7,229 nucleotides of DNA from CAYRTD01 sp964426915 (GCA_964426915.1 CAYRTD010000179.1:1-7229); one strand, 5' to 3'; positions 1-6,710 are shown, counted from the first letter of the stretch. Translations and numbers: made by a program. The notes: a model not told the origin generated them from the sequence alone.

Positions 1-104
1 ATGAACCGGAACTCGGAGAACCGGTGTATGCAATACCGGCATTTGCCGATGGCAGGATCTACCTGAGAACAAACACCGCACTTTATTGTATTGAAGAGGA
101 GTAA
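1..104 (+). CDS. PQQ-like beta-propeller protein, C-terminal fragment
   Basis: Only the end of this gene is in the window: 33 complete codons from base 3 to a TAA at 102-104. The peptide contains GEPVYAIPAFADGRIYLRT followed by LYCIEEE. An 'xPAfadGriYlRT...LYCI' pattern is typical of the last blade of PQQ_2/BamB-like propellers, in which a 'sPA..dGrvYv' strand pair recurs about every 40 residues. Such proteins are usually exported and often act in binding or scaffolding without bound PQQ; cell location cannot be judged here because the N-terminus is missing. It ends two bases before the next start codon, and the next gene's ribosome-binding site lies inside its last codons, so the two are probably co-transcribed and translationally coupled. 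It is similar in kind to the complete propeller gene at 4166. The family call is fairly secure; the specific function is unknown. Confidence 0.72.
   Translation, partial: EPELGEPVYAIPAFADGRIYLRTNTALYCIEEE
97..101 (+). promoter_or_regulatory. Ribosome-binding site (AGGAG) for the NuoEF-like gene
   Basis: AGGAG lies five bases before the ATG at 107, inside the final Glu codons of the upstream propeller gene. It is the clearest Shine-Dalgarno sequence in the window; the other genes have AT-rich leaders. It fixes the start at 107 and suggests that translation of this gene depends on ribosomes finishing the upstream gene. Confidence 0.75.
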
Positions 105-106
105 AC

Positions 107-2452
107 ATGACTGAGTTAATACGTGAAACGGATATTATTGTAGAAAACCTGGGAAAGGAAAAGAAATCTGTGATTCCCATTCTTCAGGCTATCCAGAAGA
201 AATATAATTACCTTCCGGAAGAAACTCTAAGGAGGGTGTGTGAAGTATCTGAGATTACACCTGCAATGATAGTGAGCGTTGCCAGTTTTTATTCACAGTT
301 CCGGTTTAAGCCTGCAGGAAAACACATGATAAAAGTGTGTGTAGGTACAGCCTGTCATGTGAAGGGAGCCGGCCAGGTATACGATTCCATGAAAAGGGAG
401 CTGAAACTGGATAAGGATCAGGATACTACCTCCTCCGGAGATTATACAATAGAAAAAGTGAATTGCCTTGGATGCTGCACCCTTGCACCTGTGGTTCAAA
501 TTGATGATGTAACCTACGGACACGTCACAACAAACAACACTGCCGATGTACTGAGAGACTTTGCAAGCAAGGGTAAACAGGATGCCGGCAAAAAGTCGAA
601 AGATGGTTTTGTAAAAGAATTACAGGGTGAAATACGTATAGGATTGGGATCCTGCTGTGTGGCAAGTGGCAGCGATGAGATCAGGAATGCAGTTAAAAAT
701 ACAATTGAAAGAAACAAGCTCAACGTCAAACTCAAACATGTTGGATGTGTGGGAATGTGTCACCAGGTACCCCTTGTTGAAGTTGTTCCTTATAAAGACA
801 AAGAAACATCGCTCTACTCAAAGGTCAATGCCGTAGATGTTGAGCAGATCATACAAAATCACTTTCAGCCACAGGGTTTATTTAAGCGGATCAGCAACCG
901 GCTGGTGAATGGAATTTCCAATATTGTGGATGATGGCCGGTGGTCGGGACCCGAACGCTATTCTCTTGACATCAGGGAAAAACATGTATCATCTTTCCTC
1001 GGCCGACAGGTTCCCGTAGCGACTGAATTTCGCGGGATCATCAATCCTGTGGACATGGAAGAATATATCTCAAGAGATGGTTTTACTGCTCTTGATAAAT
1101 GCCTCAGGGACATGACCCCTGAAGATCTTATAAGGGAAGTTACCGAAAGCGGCATCCGGGGCCGGGGCGGGGCCGGCTTCCCCACAGGAAAGAAATGGCA
1201 AATGGTAGCAGAACAAAAAAGCGATAAAAAATATATAATCTGTAATGGAGATGAGGGCGACCCGGGGGCCTTTATGGACCGTATGCTCCTCGAATCCTAT
1301 CCTTACCGAATAATTGAAGGAGTAATACTGGGTGCATATGCAACAGGTGCAGATGAGGGACTGTTTTATATACGCGCAGAATATCCCCTCGCTGTTACAA
1401 GGATGAATGAGGCAATAAAAAAATGCTACGAAGAAGCTTATCTTGGGAAAAATATCAGGGGAAGTGATTTCAGTTTTGATCTTTCCATTTACCAGGGTGC
1501 CGGAGCTTTCGTATGCGGTGAAGAAACTGCCCTCCTTGCCTCAATTGAAGGAGACAGGGGATTTCCAAAAATCCGCCCCCCCTTTCCCGCTGTAAAAGGA
1601 CTTTTCGGAAAGCCCACACTTGTGAATAATACCGAAACCTTTGCCCAGATTGCTTACATACTCCGTCATGGAGCAGGTTCATTCAACAGGATGGGAACTG
1701 AAGCTTCTAAAGGGACCAAGGTTTTTGCTCTTGCCGGTAAAGTGGCCCGGGGAGGCCTGATCGAAGTCCCCATGGGCATGACAATCAGGGAAGTAGTTGA
1801 AGAAGTGGGTGGTGGTGTTGCCGGAGGAAGAAAATTTAAAGCTGTCCAGGTAGGCGGTCCTTCCGGAGGTTGCGTGCCCCACTGGCTGGCCGATACCAAA
1901 ATTGATTTTGAATCACTAAGTGAAGTCGGAGCAATGATGGGATCAGGGGGGCTGGTTGTTCTGGATGATACCGATTGCATGGTGGATATCGCAAAATATT
2001 TTCTTTCATTCACTCAGAATGAATCCTGCGGGAAATGCACATTCTGCCGCATCGGAACCAAAAGAATGCTTGAGATCCTGGAAAAGATCACAGAAGGTAA
2101 GGCTGTTATGAAAGATCTGGATGAACTTGAAAAACTTGCCGGCTGGACAAAAAAAGGCAGCCTTTGCGGCCTGGGAAAAACTGCCCCCAATCCTGTTCTC
2201 TCAACATTAAAGTTTTTCCGGGAGGAATATGAAGCCCATATTGAAGGAAATTGTCCAACAGGAAAATGTAAAGATATCGTTCAGTATCACATTACCGATG
2301 ATTGTATAGGATGTACCAAATGCGCACAGGATTGTCCGGTGGATGCCATAGCTTTCATGCCACATGAAGTGCACGAAATTGACCAGGAATTATGTATAAA
2401 ATGTGACGGTTGCAGGCAAATATGTCCGGTGGATGCGGTGATCACTAAATAG
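107..2452 (+). CDS. Fused NuoE/NuoF-type NADH-oxidising flavo-FeS subunit (HydC-HydB / Bfu-like)
   Basis: A cytosolic electron-transfer subunit expected to exchange electrons between NAD(H), FMN and a chain of iron-sulfur clusters. Residues 1-155 are a NuoE/HydC thioredoxin-like [2Fe-2S] domain with C78-x4-C83 and C120-x3-C124. Residues 172-255 are a second thioredoxin-like domain like the HydB/HndC N-terminus, with C183-C184 and C214-x3-C218. Residues 300-700 are the NuoF core: GRGGAGFPTG at 352-361 and NGDEGDPGAF at 380-389 (FMN/NADH site), GAGAFVCGEET at 464-474, and the N3-type [4Fe-4S] ligands C641, C644, C647 and C687. H711, C716 and C721 form a hinge motif seen in HydB proteins. Two CxxCxxCxxxCP ferredoxin motifs follow (C733-C743 and C763-C773). 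HydC (~160 aa) plus HydB (~620 aa) accounts for the 781 residues, so this is a full-length gene fusion. The second [2Fe-2S] domain and C-terminal ferredoxin favour a bifurcating HydB/Bfu role over a complex I NuoF. The partner is almost certainly the next gene. Confidence 0.93.
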   Translation: MTELIRETDIIVENLGKEKKSVIPILQAIQKKYNYLPEETLRRVCEVSEITPAMIVSVASFYSQFRFKPAGKHMIKVCVGTACHVKGAGQVYDSMKRELKLDKDQDTTSSGDYTIEKVNCLGCCTLAPVVQIDDVTYGHVTTNNTADVLRDFASKGKQDAGKKSKDGFVKELQGEIRIGLGSCCVASGSDEIRNAVKNTIERNKLNVKLKHVGCVGMCHQVPLVEVVPYKDKETSLYSKVNAVDVEQIIQNHFQPQGLFKRISNRLVNGISNIVDDGRWSGPERYSLDIREKHVSSFLGRQVPVATEFRGIINPVDMEEYISRDGFTALDKCLRDMTPEDLIREVTESGIRGRGGAGFPTGKKWQMVAEQKSDKKYIICNGDEGDPGAFMDRMLLESYPYRIIEGVILGAYATGADEGLFYIRAEYPLAVTRMNEAIKKCYEEAYLGKNIRGSDFSFDLSIYQGAGAFVCGEETALLASIEGDRGFPKIRPPFPAVKGLFGKPTLVNNTETFAQIAYILRHGAGSFNRMGTEASKGTKVFALAGKVARGGLIEVPMGMTIREVVEEVGGGVAGGRKFKAVQVGGPSGGCVPHWLADTKIDFESLSEVGAMMGSGGLVVLDDTDCMVDIAKYFLSFTQNESCGKCTFCRIGTKRMLEILEKITEGKAVMKDLDELEKLAGWTKKGSLCGLGKTAPNPVLSTLKFFREEYEAHIEGNCPTGKCKDIVQYHITDDCIGCTKCAQDCPVDAIAFMPHEVHEIDQELCIKCDGCRQICPVDAVITK

Positions 2453-2489
2453 TGTTTGATAATAAAAGTGGGTGACTGTCAGGCATAAC

Positions 2490-2516
2490 GCAGATGTCGG
2501 AAATTATGGACAGACA
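2490..2516. repeat. Dispersed 27-bp repeat, copy 1 (spans annotated start of GltD-like gene)
   Basis: This stretch matches 6768-6794 at 25 of 27 positions, differing at 2496 (G here, A there) and 2502 (A here, C there). Both copies contain ATTATGGACAGACA, and after a one-base offset both continue with AATAG. The ATG at 2494 exists only because of the G at 2496; the other copy reads ATA there. A match this close is not expected by chance within 7 kb, so both copies are probably members of a wider repeat family. What the repeat does is unknown. Confidence 0.7.
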
Positions 2517-4083
2517 GATAATAGAGAATATGATTAGGCTTAAAATAGATAATAAAGAAATTGAAGTAAAAGAAGGCACACCTGTCATAACATCTGCCAG
2601 GGATCAGGGAATTGATGTTCCGTCCATGTGCTACCTGGAAGGAAAAGAGCATATCACTTCCTGCATGATCTGCATGGTTAAAGACAGAAATACCGGCCGT
2701 CTTTTTCCCTCCTGTTCCATTGAAAGTCAGGCTGGAATGGATATTATCACCATGGATGAAGAAATTCATGAAGCCCGCAAAACAGCTCTGGAATTGTTGT
2801 TAAGCGAGCATGTTGGCGATTGCGAAGCTCCCTGTCAGATAACCTGTCCGGCTCATATGGATATTCCCTTTATGAATCGTTTGCTTGCTGAAGGTAAATT
2901 TCATGAGGCTTTAAAAGTTATAAAACGAGACATCGCTTTGCCTGCAGTGTTTGGTAGAATCTGTCCTGCCCCTTGTGAAGGAGCCTGCCGGAGAAAATCG
3001 GTGGATGAGGCTGTTTCCATATGCCTTTTAAAACGATATCCGGGAGATCTTGATCTTGAATCGAAAGAATCCTGGTTACCTCCAATGGAGAAGAAAAAAG
3101 GAAAAAAAGTGGCAATTATCGGAGCAGGTCCTGCCGGATTATCTGTTGCTTATTACCTTCAAATAAGGGGGTATGACTCCATCATTTTTGATCGCAATGA
3201 TCTGCCGGGAGGCAGCCTTCACCGGGAAGTAAAAGATGAAAAACTTCCTGTTGATATATTATTGGGTGAGATTGAAGTACTTAAGAAAATGGGAGTTAAA
3301 TTTAATATGAACACTCCTGTTAACAAAACATCATACGAAAGCCTGAAAAAAAACAACGATGCTGTGGTAATTGCCACCGGTGGTAAAAAAGGTATGGAAG
3401 ACTGGGGGTTGGAAATGACAGAAAAAGGCTTCAAAGCGGATAATAAAACCTGCCAGGTGACTAAGTCATCTGTTTTTGTAATTGGCAGCGCATTGAAGCC
3501 CTCAAGAATGGCAATCAGAACTCTTGGACAGGGAAAAGAAGCTGCATTCAGTATAAGCCAATTCCTTCAGGGTGAAGAGGTTCGGGGTGAACCTTTCCTC
3601 TTTAATTCCCGCTTTGGTAAACTACAGGAAAGTGAAGTCATTGAATACCTTAAAGAATCAATAAAAGGAAACCGGATTGAACCAAAGGACCAAAAATCAG
3701 GTTTAACATCAGAAGAAGTAAAAAAAGAAGCTGCCAGATGTTTACATTGTGATTGCAGGGATCTTGAAAATTGCAGGCTCAGAATATATTCCGACAAGTA
3801 TACGGCTAACCAGCGGCGCTTTAAGTCGGATAGCAGAAAGCAGATGGTCAAACATTTTCAGCATGAAACTGTCGTCTATGAGCCATCAAAATGTATACGG
3901 TGTGGCATTTGTGTAAAGATTTGCAGTGACTATAAAGAAGAATTTGGGATGAGCTTTATAGGACGTGGATTTGAAATTGAAGTTGGAATTCCCTTTAATG
4001 AGAGTGTTAAAAAAGGACTTGAAAAAGTAGCAGAAGAAACAGCCCTGGCATGTCCTACAGGAGCCCTGGCCAAAAAAAAATAG
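2494..4083 (+). CDS. [2Fe-2S] ferredoxin / truncated GltD-like flavoprotein / ferredoxin fusion
   Basis: Probable partner subunit of the NuoEF-like protein. Residues 13-95 are a NuoG/HydA-type [2Fe-2S] domain with C46-x10-C57-x2-C60-x13-C74. H106, C110, C114 and C118 sit where NuoG has its His-Cys3 site but merge into a GltD-type N-terminal cluster region ending GRICPAPCEGAC (C157, C161, C165). An FAD Rossmann motif AIIGAGPAG is at 207-215, with an acidic D233 and LPGG at 237-240. After VVIATGG (291-297) the chain passes directly to the closing FAD segment (about 305-358), so the inserted NAD(P)-binding domain of GltD/NfnL seems absent; GS at 331-332 replaces the usual GD. Residues 416-427 hold four more Cys (CLHCDCRDLENC). 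The end is a NuoG/HydA-like ferredoxin with C467, C470, C473 and C477 and a lone C520 in CPTGAL. The listed start is the outermost; MIRLKIDNKEIEV at residue 13 (base 2530) matches where this ferredoxin family begins and is more likely, since the first 12 codons coincide with a dispersed repeat. Similar in plan to Stn/Bfu-type third subunits. Confidence 0.88.
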   Translation: MSEIMDRQIIENMIRLKIDNKEIEVKEGTPVITSARDQGIDVPSMCYLEGKEHITSCMICMVKDRNTGRLFPSCSIESQAGMDIITMDEEIHEARKTALELLLSEHVGDCEAPCQITCPAHMDIPFMNRLLAEGKFHEALKVIKRDIALPAVFGRICPAPCEGACRRKSVDEAVSICLLKRYPGDLDLESKESWLPPMEKKKGKKVAIIGAGPAGLSVAYYLQIRGYDSIIFDRNDLPGGSLHREVKDEKLPVDILLGEIEVLKKMGVKFNMNTPVNKTSYESLKKNNDAVVIATGGKKGMEDWGLEMTEKGFKADNKTCQVTKSSVFVIGSALKPSRMAIRTLGQGKEAAFSISQFLQGEEVRGEPFLFNSRFGKLQESEVIEYLKESIKGNRIEPKDQKSGLTSEEVKKEAARCLHCDCRDLENCRLRIYSDKYTANQRRFKSDSRKQMVKHFQHETVVYEPSKCIRCGICVKICSDYKEEFGMSFIGRGFEIEVGIPFNESVKKGLEKVAEETALACPTGALAKKK

Positions 4084-4165
4084 TGTTCGCCGGAAATGTC
4101 AGCAGCAGTCTGGTCAATTTTAAAAAGTTACTTCAACACAACTCAGTATTACATTTAAAAAAAAG

Positions 4166-5317
4166 ATGATCAAAACATTCAAAAAAATAAAATTCTCTTT
4201 TTTTCCATACCTGTTTTTCGTGTGGATAATATCAATCAATCCCTTTTTCCAACTTTCGGCACAACTCCCTCAGTGCTGGGGAAATTTCAGGGGAGATGCT
4301 CAGTTAACAGGTGTAAGCAATGATAAGCTCCCCTCAAATCCTGAATTACTCTGGAATTTCAAAACCTCAGATGCAATAAAAACAGCTCCTGTGGTATGCA
4401 ATAATACCATTGTGGTAGGTTCGGTTGACGGAAATGTTTACGGGCTTTCACTTGATGGAAAATTAAAATGGAAGCTGAATACAGAAAACAGTGTGGAAGC
4501 CCCTGCATTGATCATCGATAATATCGCCTACATTGGCAATCTCCAGGGGACACTTTTCGCCATTGAACTGAACACCGGAAGAATAAAATGGAAGTACCAC
4601 ACCGATAATATGATCATGGGCGCACCCAACTATTACGAGAATGGGAATAAAAAGATAATTATTGCAGGAAGCTATGATTATTACCTTCACGGAGTGGATG
4701 CCCTTACCGGTGAAGGATTGTGGAAATACGAGGCCAACAACTACATTAATGGAGCTCCGGCAGTTTACAATGGAAAGGCAGTATTTGGAGGATGCGATGG
4801 CCTGTTGCATCTGGTAAATATTGAGAATGGAGAGCTTATCAGCAGGTTTGAAATTGCCACCTATGTTGCAAGTTCCGCAGCAATTAAAGATAATACGGCT
4901 TTTGTGGGAGATTACGATGGCGGTTTTTCGGCCCTCGACCTTGAAAAAAAGACAGCCAGATGGGTATTCAACAGCGAGGACTCTAACCTTCCTTTTATCG
5001 GATCACCAGCTGTTAAAGGGAATAAGGTTTTTATCGGCAACAGGGACCGGAATGTCTATTGTCTGGACAAAGCTTCCGGCAAATTGCTCTGGAAAACCAA
5101 TACCGGCGGAGGTGTGGATGCATCGCCTGTGGCTACTGCTTCCGGAGTGCTGGTTGCCAACATGAGAGGTGATCTTATGATCTTAAATGAGACGAACGGA
5201 AACATAGAATGGACATACGAGCTGGGAAGTGCAATCGCTGGAAACCCGGCAGTCACAAAAGATTATATTATTGTTGGTGCCGGAGACGGAAGAGTGTATT
5301 TCTTTGGAAAAAATTAA
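4166..5317 (+). CDS. Secreted PQQ-like eight-bladed beta-propeller protein
   Basis: A 383-residue exported protein. Residues 1-32 form a signal peptide: a Lys-rich start, a hydrophobic stretch at about 10-29, and probable signal peptidase I cleavage after LSA (residue 32). No lipobox is seen, so a soluble periplasmic location is likely. The mature part begins with WGNFRGDAQLTG (38-49), the 'WxxFRG' lead-in common in FRG-type propellers. It then carries blades about 40 residues apart, each marked by an aromatic closing strand: W63, W102, W142, W186, F228, W266, W309 and W349. That makes eight blades, the fifth lacking its Trp. Between them are repeated 'APxxxxxxxxxGxxxGxxyalxxxtG' units. PQQ-like folds of this kind usually bind no PQQ and act as binding or assembly platforms; no catalytic residues could be assigned. 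The 82-bp gap from the preceding redox gene has no clear terminator, so it may belong to the same transcript. The leader is A-rich with no clear Shine-Dalgarno sequence. Confidence 0.88.
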   Translation: MIKTFKKIKFSFFPYLFFVWIISINPFFQLSAQLPQCWGNFRGDAQLTGVSNDKLPSNPELLWNFKTSDAIKTAPVVCNNTIVVGSVDGNVYGLSLDGKLKWKLNTENSVEAPALIIDNIAYIGNLQGTLFAIELNTGRIKWKYHTDNMIMGAPNYYENGNKKIIIAGSYDYYLHGVDALTGEGLWKYEANNYINGAPAVYNGKAVFGGCDGLLHLVNIENGELISRFEIATYVASSAAIKDNTAFVGDYDGGFSALDLEKKTARWVFNSEDSNLPFIGSPAVKGNKVFIGNRDRNVYCLDKASGKLLWKTNTGGGVDASPVATASGVLVANMRGDLMILNETNGNIEWTYELGSAIAGNPAVTKDYIIVGAGDGRVYFFGKN

Positions 5318-5334
5318 ATTAAATTATATTAAGT

Positions 5335-6669
5335 ATGAAAGTCCTGCACATCATACCGGGATCAGGAGGAAGTTTTTATTGCGGCAATTGTTTGCGCGAC
5401 AGTAAATATGTGGATGCCCTGAGGGAATCAAATCATTCGGTTGTTAAACTACCCATGTATCTGCCTCTTTTTGCTGATGAACATGATCTGTCGGGTGAAA
5501 TCCCGGTATTTTACGGAGCTATCTCCATTTACCTGAAACAGCTTTTTCCACTTTTCCGGAGAGCTCCTGAATGGGTGGATAATCTGTTAAATTCCGGTCC
5601 AATGCTGAGAATCGCGGCAAAATATGCAGGATCAACCCGGGCAAAGGGGCTGGAGGAAATGACAATATCCATGCTCATGGGTGAGGAAGGACAGCAGAAG
5701 GAAGAGCTGGACCGCATGGTGAACTGGATTGCTGAAAATTGCGAGCCCGATGTGATCCATCTGTCGAATGCGCTTCTGTTGGGACTTGCCCATAAGCTTA
5801 ATGAAAAGTTAAATGTTCCGGTAATATGTTCCCTTCAGGATGAAGACGTATGGGCAGATGTAATGAGTGAACGTTCGCGGAAAAAAGTCTGGGAACTGAT
5901 GTCGGGAAAATCGGAACATGTAGCAGCTTTTATTTCAGTGAGTGATTATTACTCGAATGAAATGAAAAAGCATATTTACCTGGAAGACGGAAAGTTGCAT
6001 AGCATACACATTGGAGTTTACCCTGAAGATTATGAATACATCCCCCCTTCAGAAAAGCCCCGGAGCATTGGTTATGTTTCAAGAATGTGCGAAGAAAACG
6101 GGCTCGACATACTTGTGGATGCCTTCATTGAATTAAAAAAGGAAGAAAAATACCATGATGTTAAATTAATCCTGACCGGCGGCTATACCGGAGATGACAA
6201 AGACTACCTGAAAAAAATACGGGAAGCCATAAAAAAGAATGGTTTGAATGATTCAGTTGAATTTCATGAAGATTTTGAGGAAGAAGGACTCCGGGAATAC
6301 TTCAAAAAAGTTTCTATAATCTCTGTTCCTGTAAAAAAAGGTGAAGCCTTCGGCATTTATTTACTGGAAGCCATGGCATCCGGCATCCCGGTAGTTCAGC
6401 CTGCCCTGGGTGCTTTCCCCGAGATTGTCGGATTAGCCGGAGGGGGAAAGACCTATGAACCCAATACTCCACAGCAGCTGGCAGAAGAATTGAAAAGTCT
6501 TCTGGATGATCCCGTAGAATTAGAAAGGCTCAGCCTCCAGGGAAGAAAAGGAATTGAAGAACACTACCATGTAAGTACACAGGTAGATAAGATCATCAAA
6601 GTATATGAGGGGGCAATTTCGGAGAACAGAGAGGTTTTGAGGAAAGAGACTGTGAGCATCTCGAAATAA
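5335..6669 (+). CDS. GT4-type (GT-B fold) glycosyltransferase
   Basis: A 444-residue cytoplasmic or membrane-associated retaining glycosyltransferase of the GT-B fold, family 4 type. It transfers a sugar from a nucleotide sugar; donor and acceptor cannot be told from sequence. The N-terminal acceptor domain starts VLHIIPGSGGSFYCGNCLRD (3-22), with a glycine-rich loop and a C16-x2-C19 pair. The mid-section has the domain-boundary motif FISVSDYYSNEM (199-210). The C-terminal donor domain starts near RSIGYVSRMCEENGLDIL (243-260). The E-x7-E motif of GT4 enzymes is E337 and E345 in GEAFGIYLLEAMASG, followed by IPVVQPALGAFPEIV (351-365), the usual nucleotide-sugar binding edge. No transmembrane segment is visible. 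It begins 17 bases after the propeller stop behind an AT-rich leader, so it is likely in the same operon. Nothing shows a direct link to the redox genes; cell-envelope or exopolysaccharide glycosylation is a general guess. Confidence 0.9.
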   Translation: MKVLHIIPGSGGSFYCGNCLRDSKYVDALRESNHSVVKLPMYLPLFADEHDLSGEIPVFYGAISIYLKQLFPLFRRAPEWVDNLLNSGPMLRIAAKYAGSTRAKGLEEMTISMLMGEEGQQKEELDRMVNWIAENCEPDVIHLSNALLLGLAHKLNEKLNVPVICSLQDEDVWADVMSERSRKKVWELMSGKSEHVAAFISVSDYYSNEMKKHIYLEDGKLHSIHIGVYPEDYEYIPPSEKPRSIGYVSRMCEENGLDILVDAFIELKKEEKYHDVKLILTGGYTGDDKDYLKKIREAIKKNGLNDSVEFHEDFEEEGLREYFKKVSIISVPVKKGEAFGIYLLEAMASGIPVVQPALGAFPEIVGLAGGGKTYEPNTPQQLAEELKSLLDDPVELERLSLQGRKGIEEHYHVSTQVDKIIKVYEGAISENREVLRKETVSISK

Positions 6670-6679
6670 ATGATGTTAC

Positions 6680-6710
6680 TTGAATTCAAAACTATGACCT
6701 TTGAGTTCAA
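6680..6710. terminator. Hairpin just after the glycosyltransferase stop, possible terminator
   Basis: TTGAATTCAAA (6680-6690) pairs with TTTGAGTTCAA (6700-6710) around a nine-base loop; ten pairs are Watson-Crick and one is G-U. It starts 10 bases after the TAA at 6667-6669, where an operon terminator is expected. The stem is AT-rich and only three T follow (6711-6713), so intrinsic termination would be weak. It could act instead as a 3'-end stabiliser, or on both strands. Confidence 0.4.

Noticed and set aside
1666..2013. 115-codon open frame on the - strand
   Set aside because: It lies wholly inside the conserved NuoF core in another frame, with low-complexity Pro/Ser/Thr-rich translation and no family resemblance.
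107..2452. Reading this gene as ordinary complex I nuoEF
   Set aside because: Complex I NuoF lacks the extra N-terminal thioredoxin-like domain and C-terminal 2x[4Fe-4S] ferredoxin, and no other nuo genes are adjacent.
2443..4090. Shared 10-mer AAATAGTGTT at the stops of both redox genes (2447-2456 and 4078-4087)
   Set aside because: It is short, AT-rich and partly fixed by the stop codon and Lys codons; similarity ends at once on the 3' side, so chance is adequate.
4463..4810. 115-codon open frame on the - strand inside the propeller gene
   Set aside because: It overlaps clear propeller blades on the + strand, which fully explain the sequence; no motif or plausible start context.
4821..5165. 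114-codon open frame on the + strand in another frame of the propeller gene
   Set aside because: The regular 40-residue blade pattern in the main frame runs through this region without a break, so this is not a gene or a frameshifted end.
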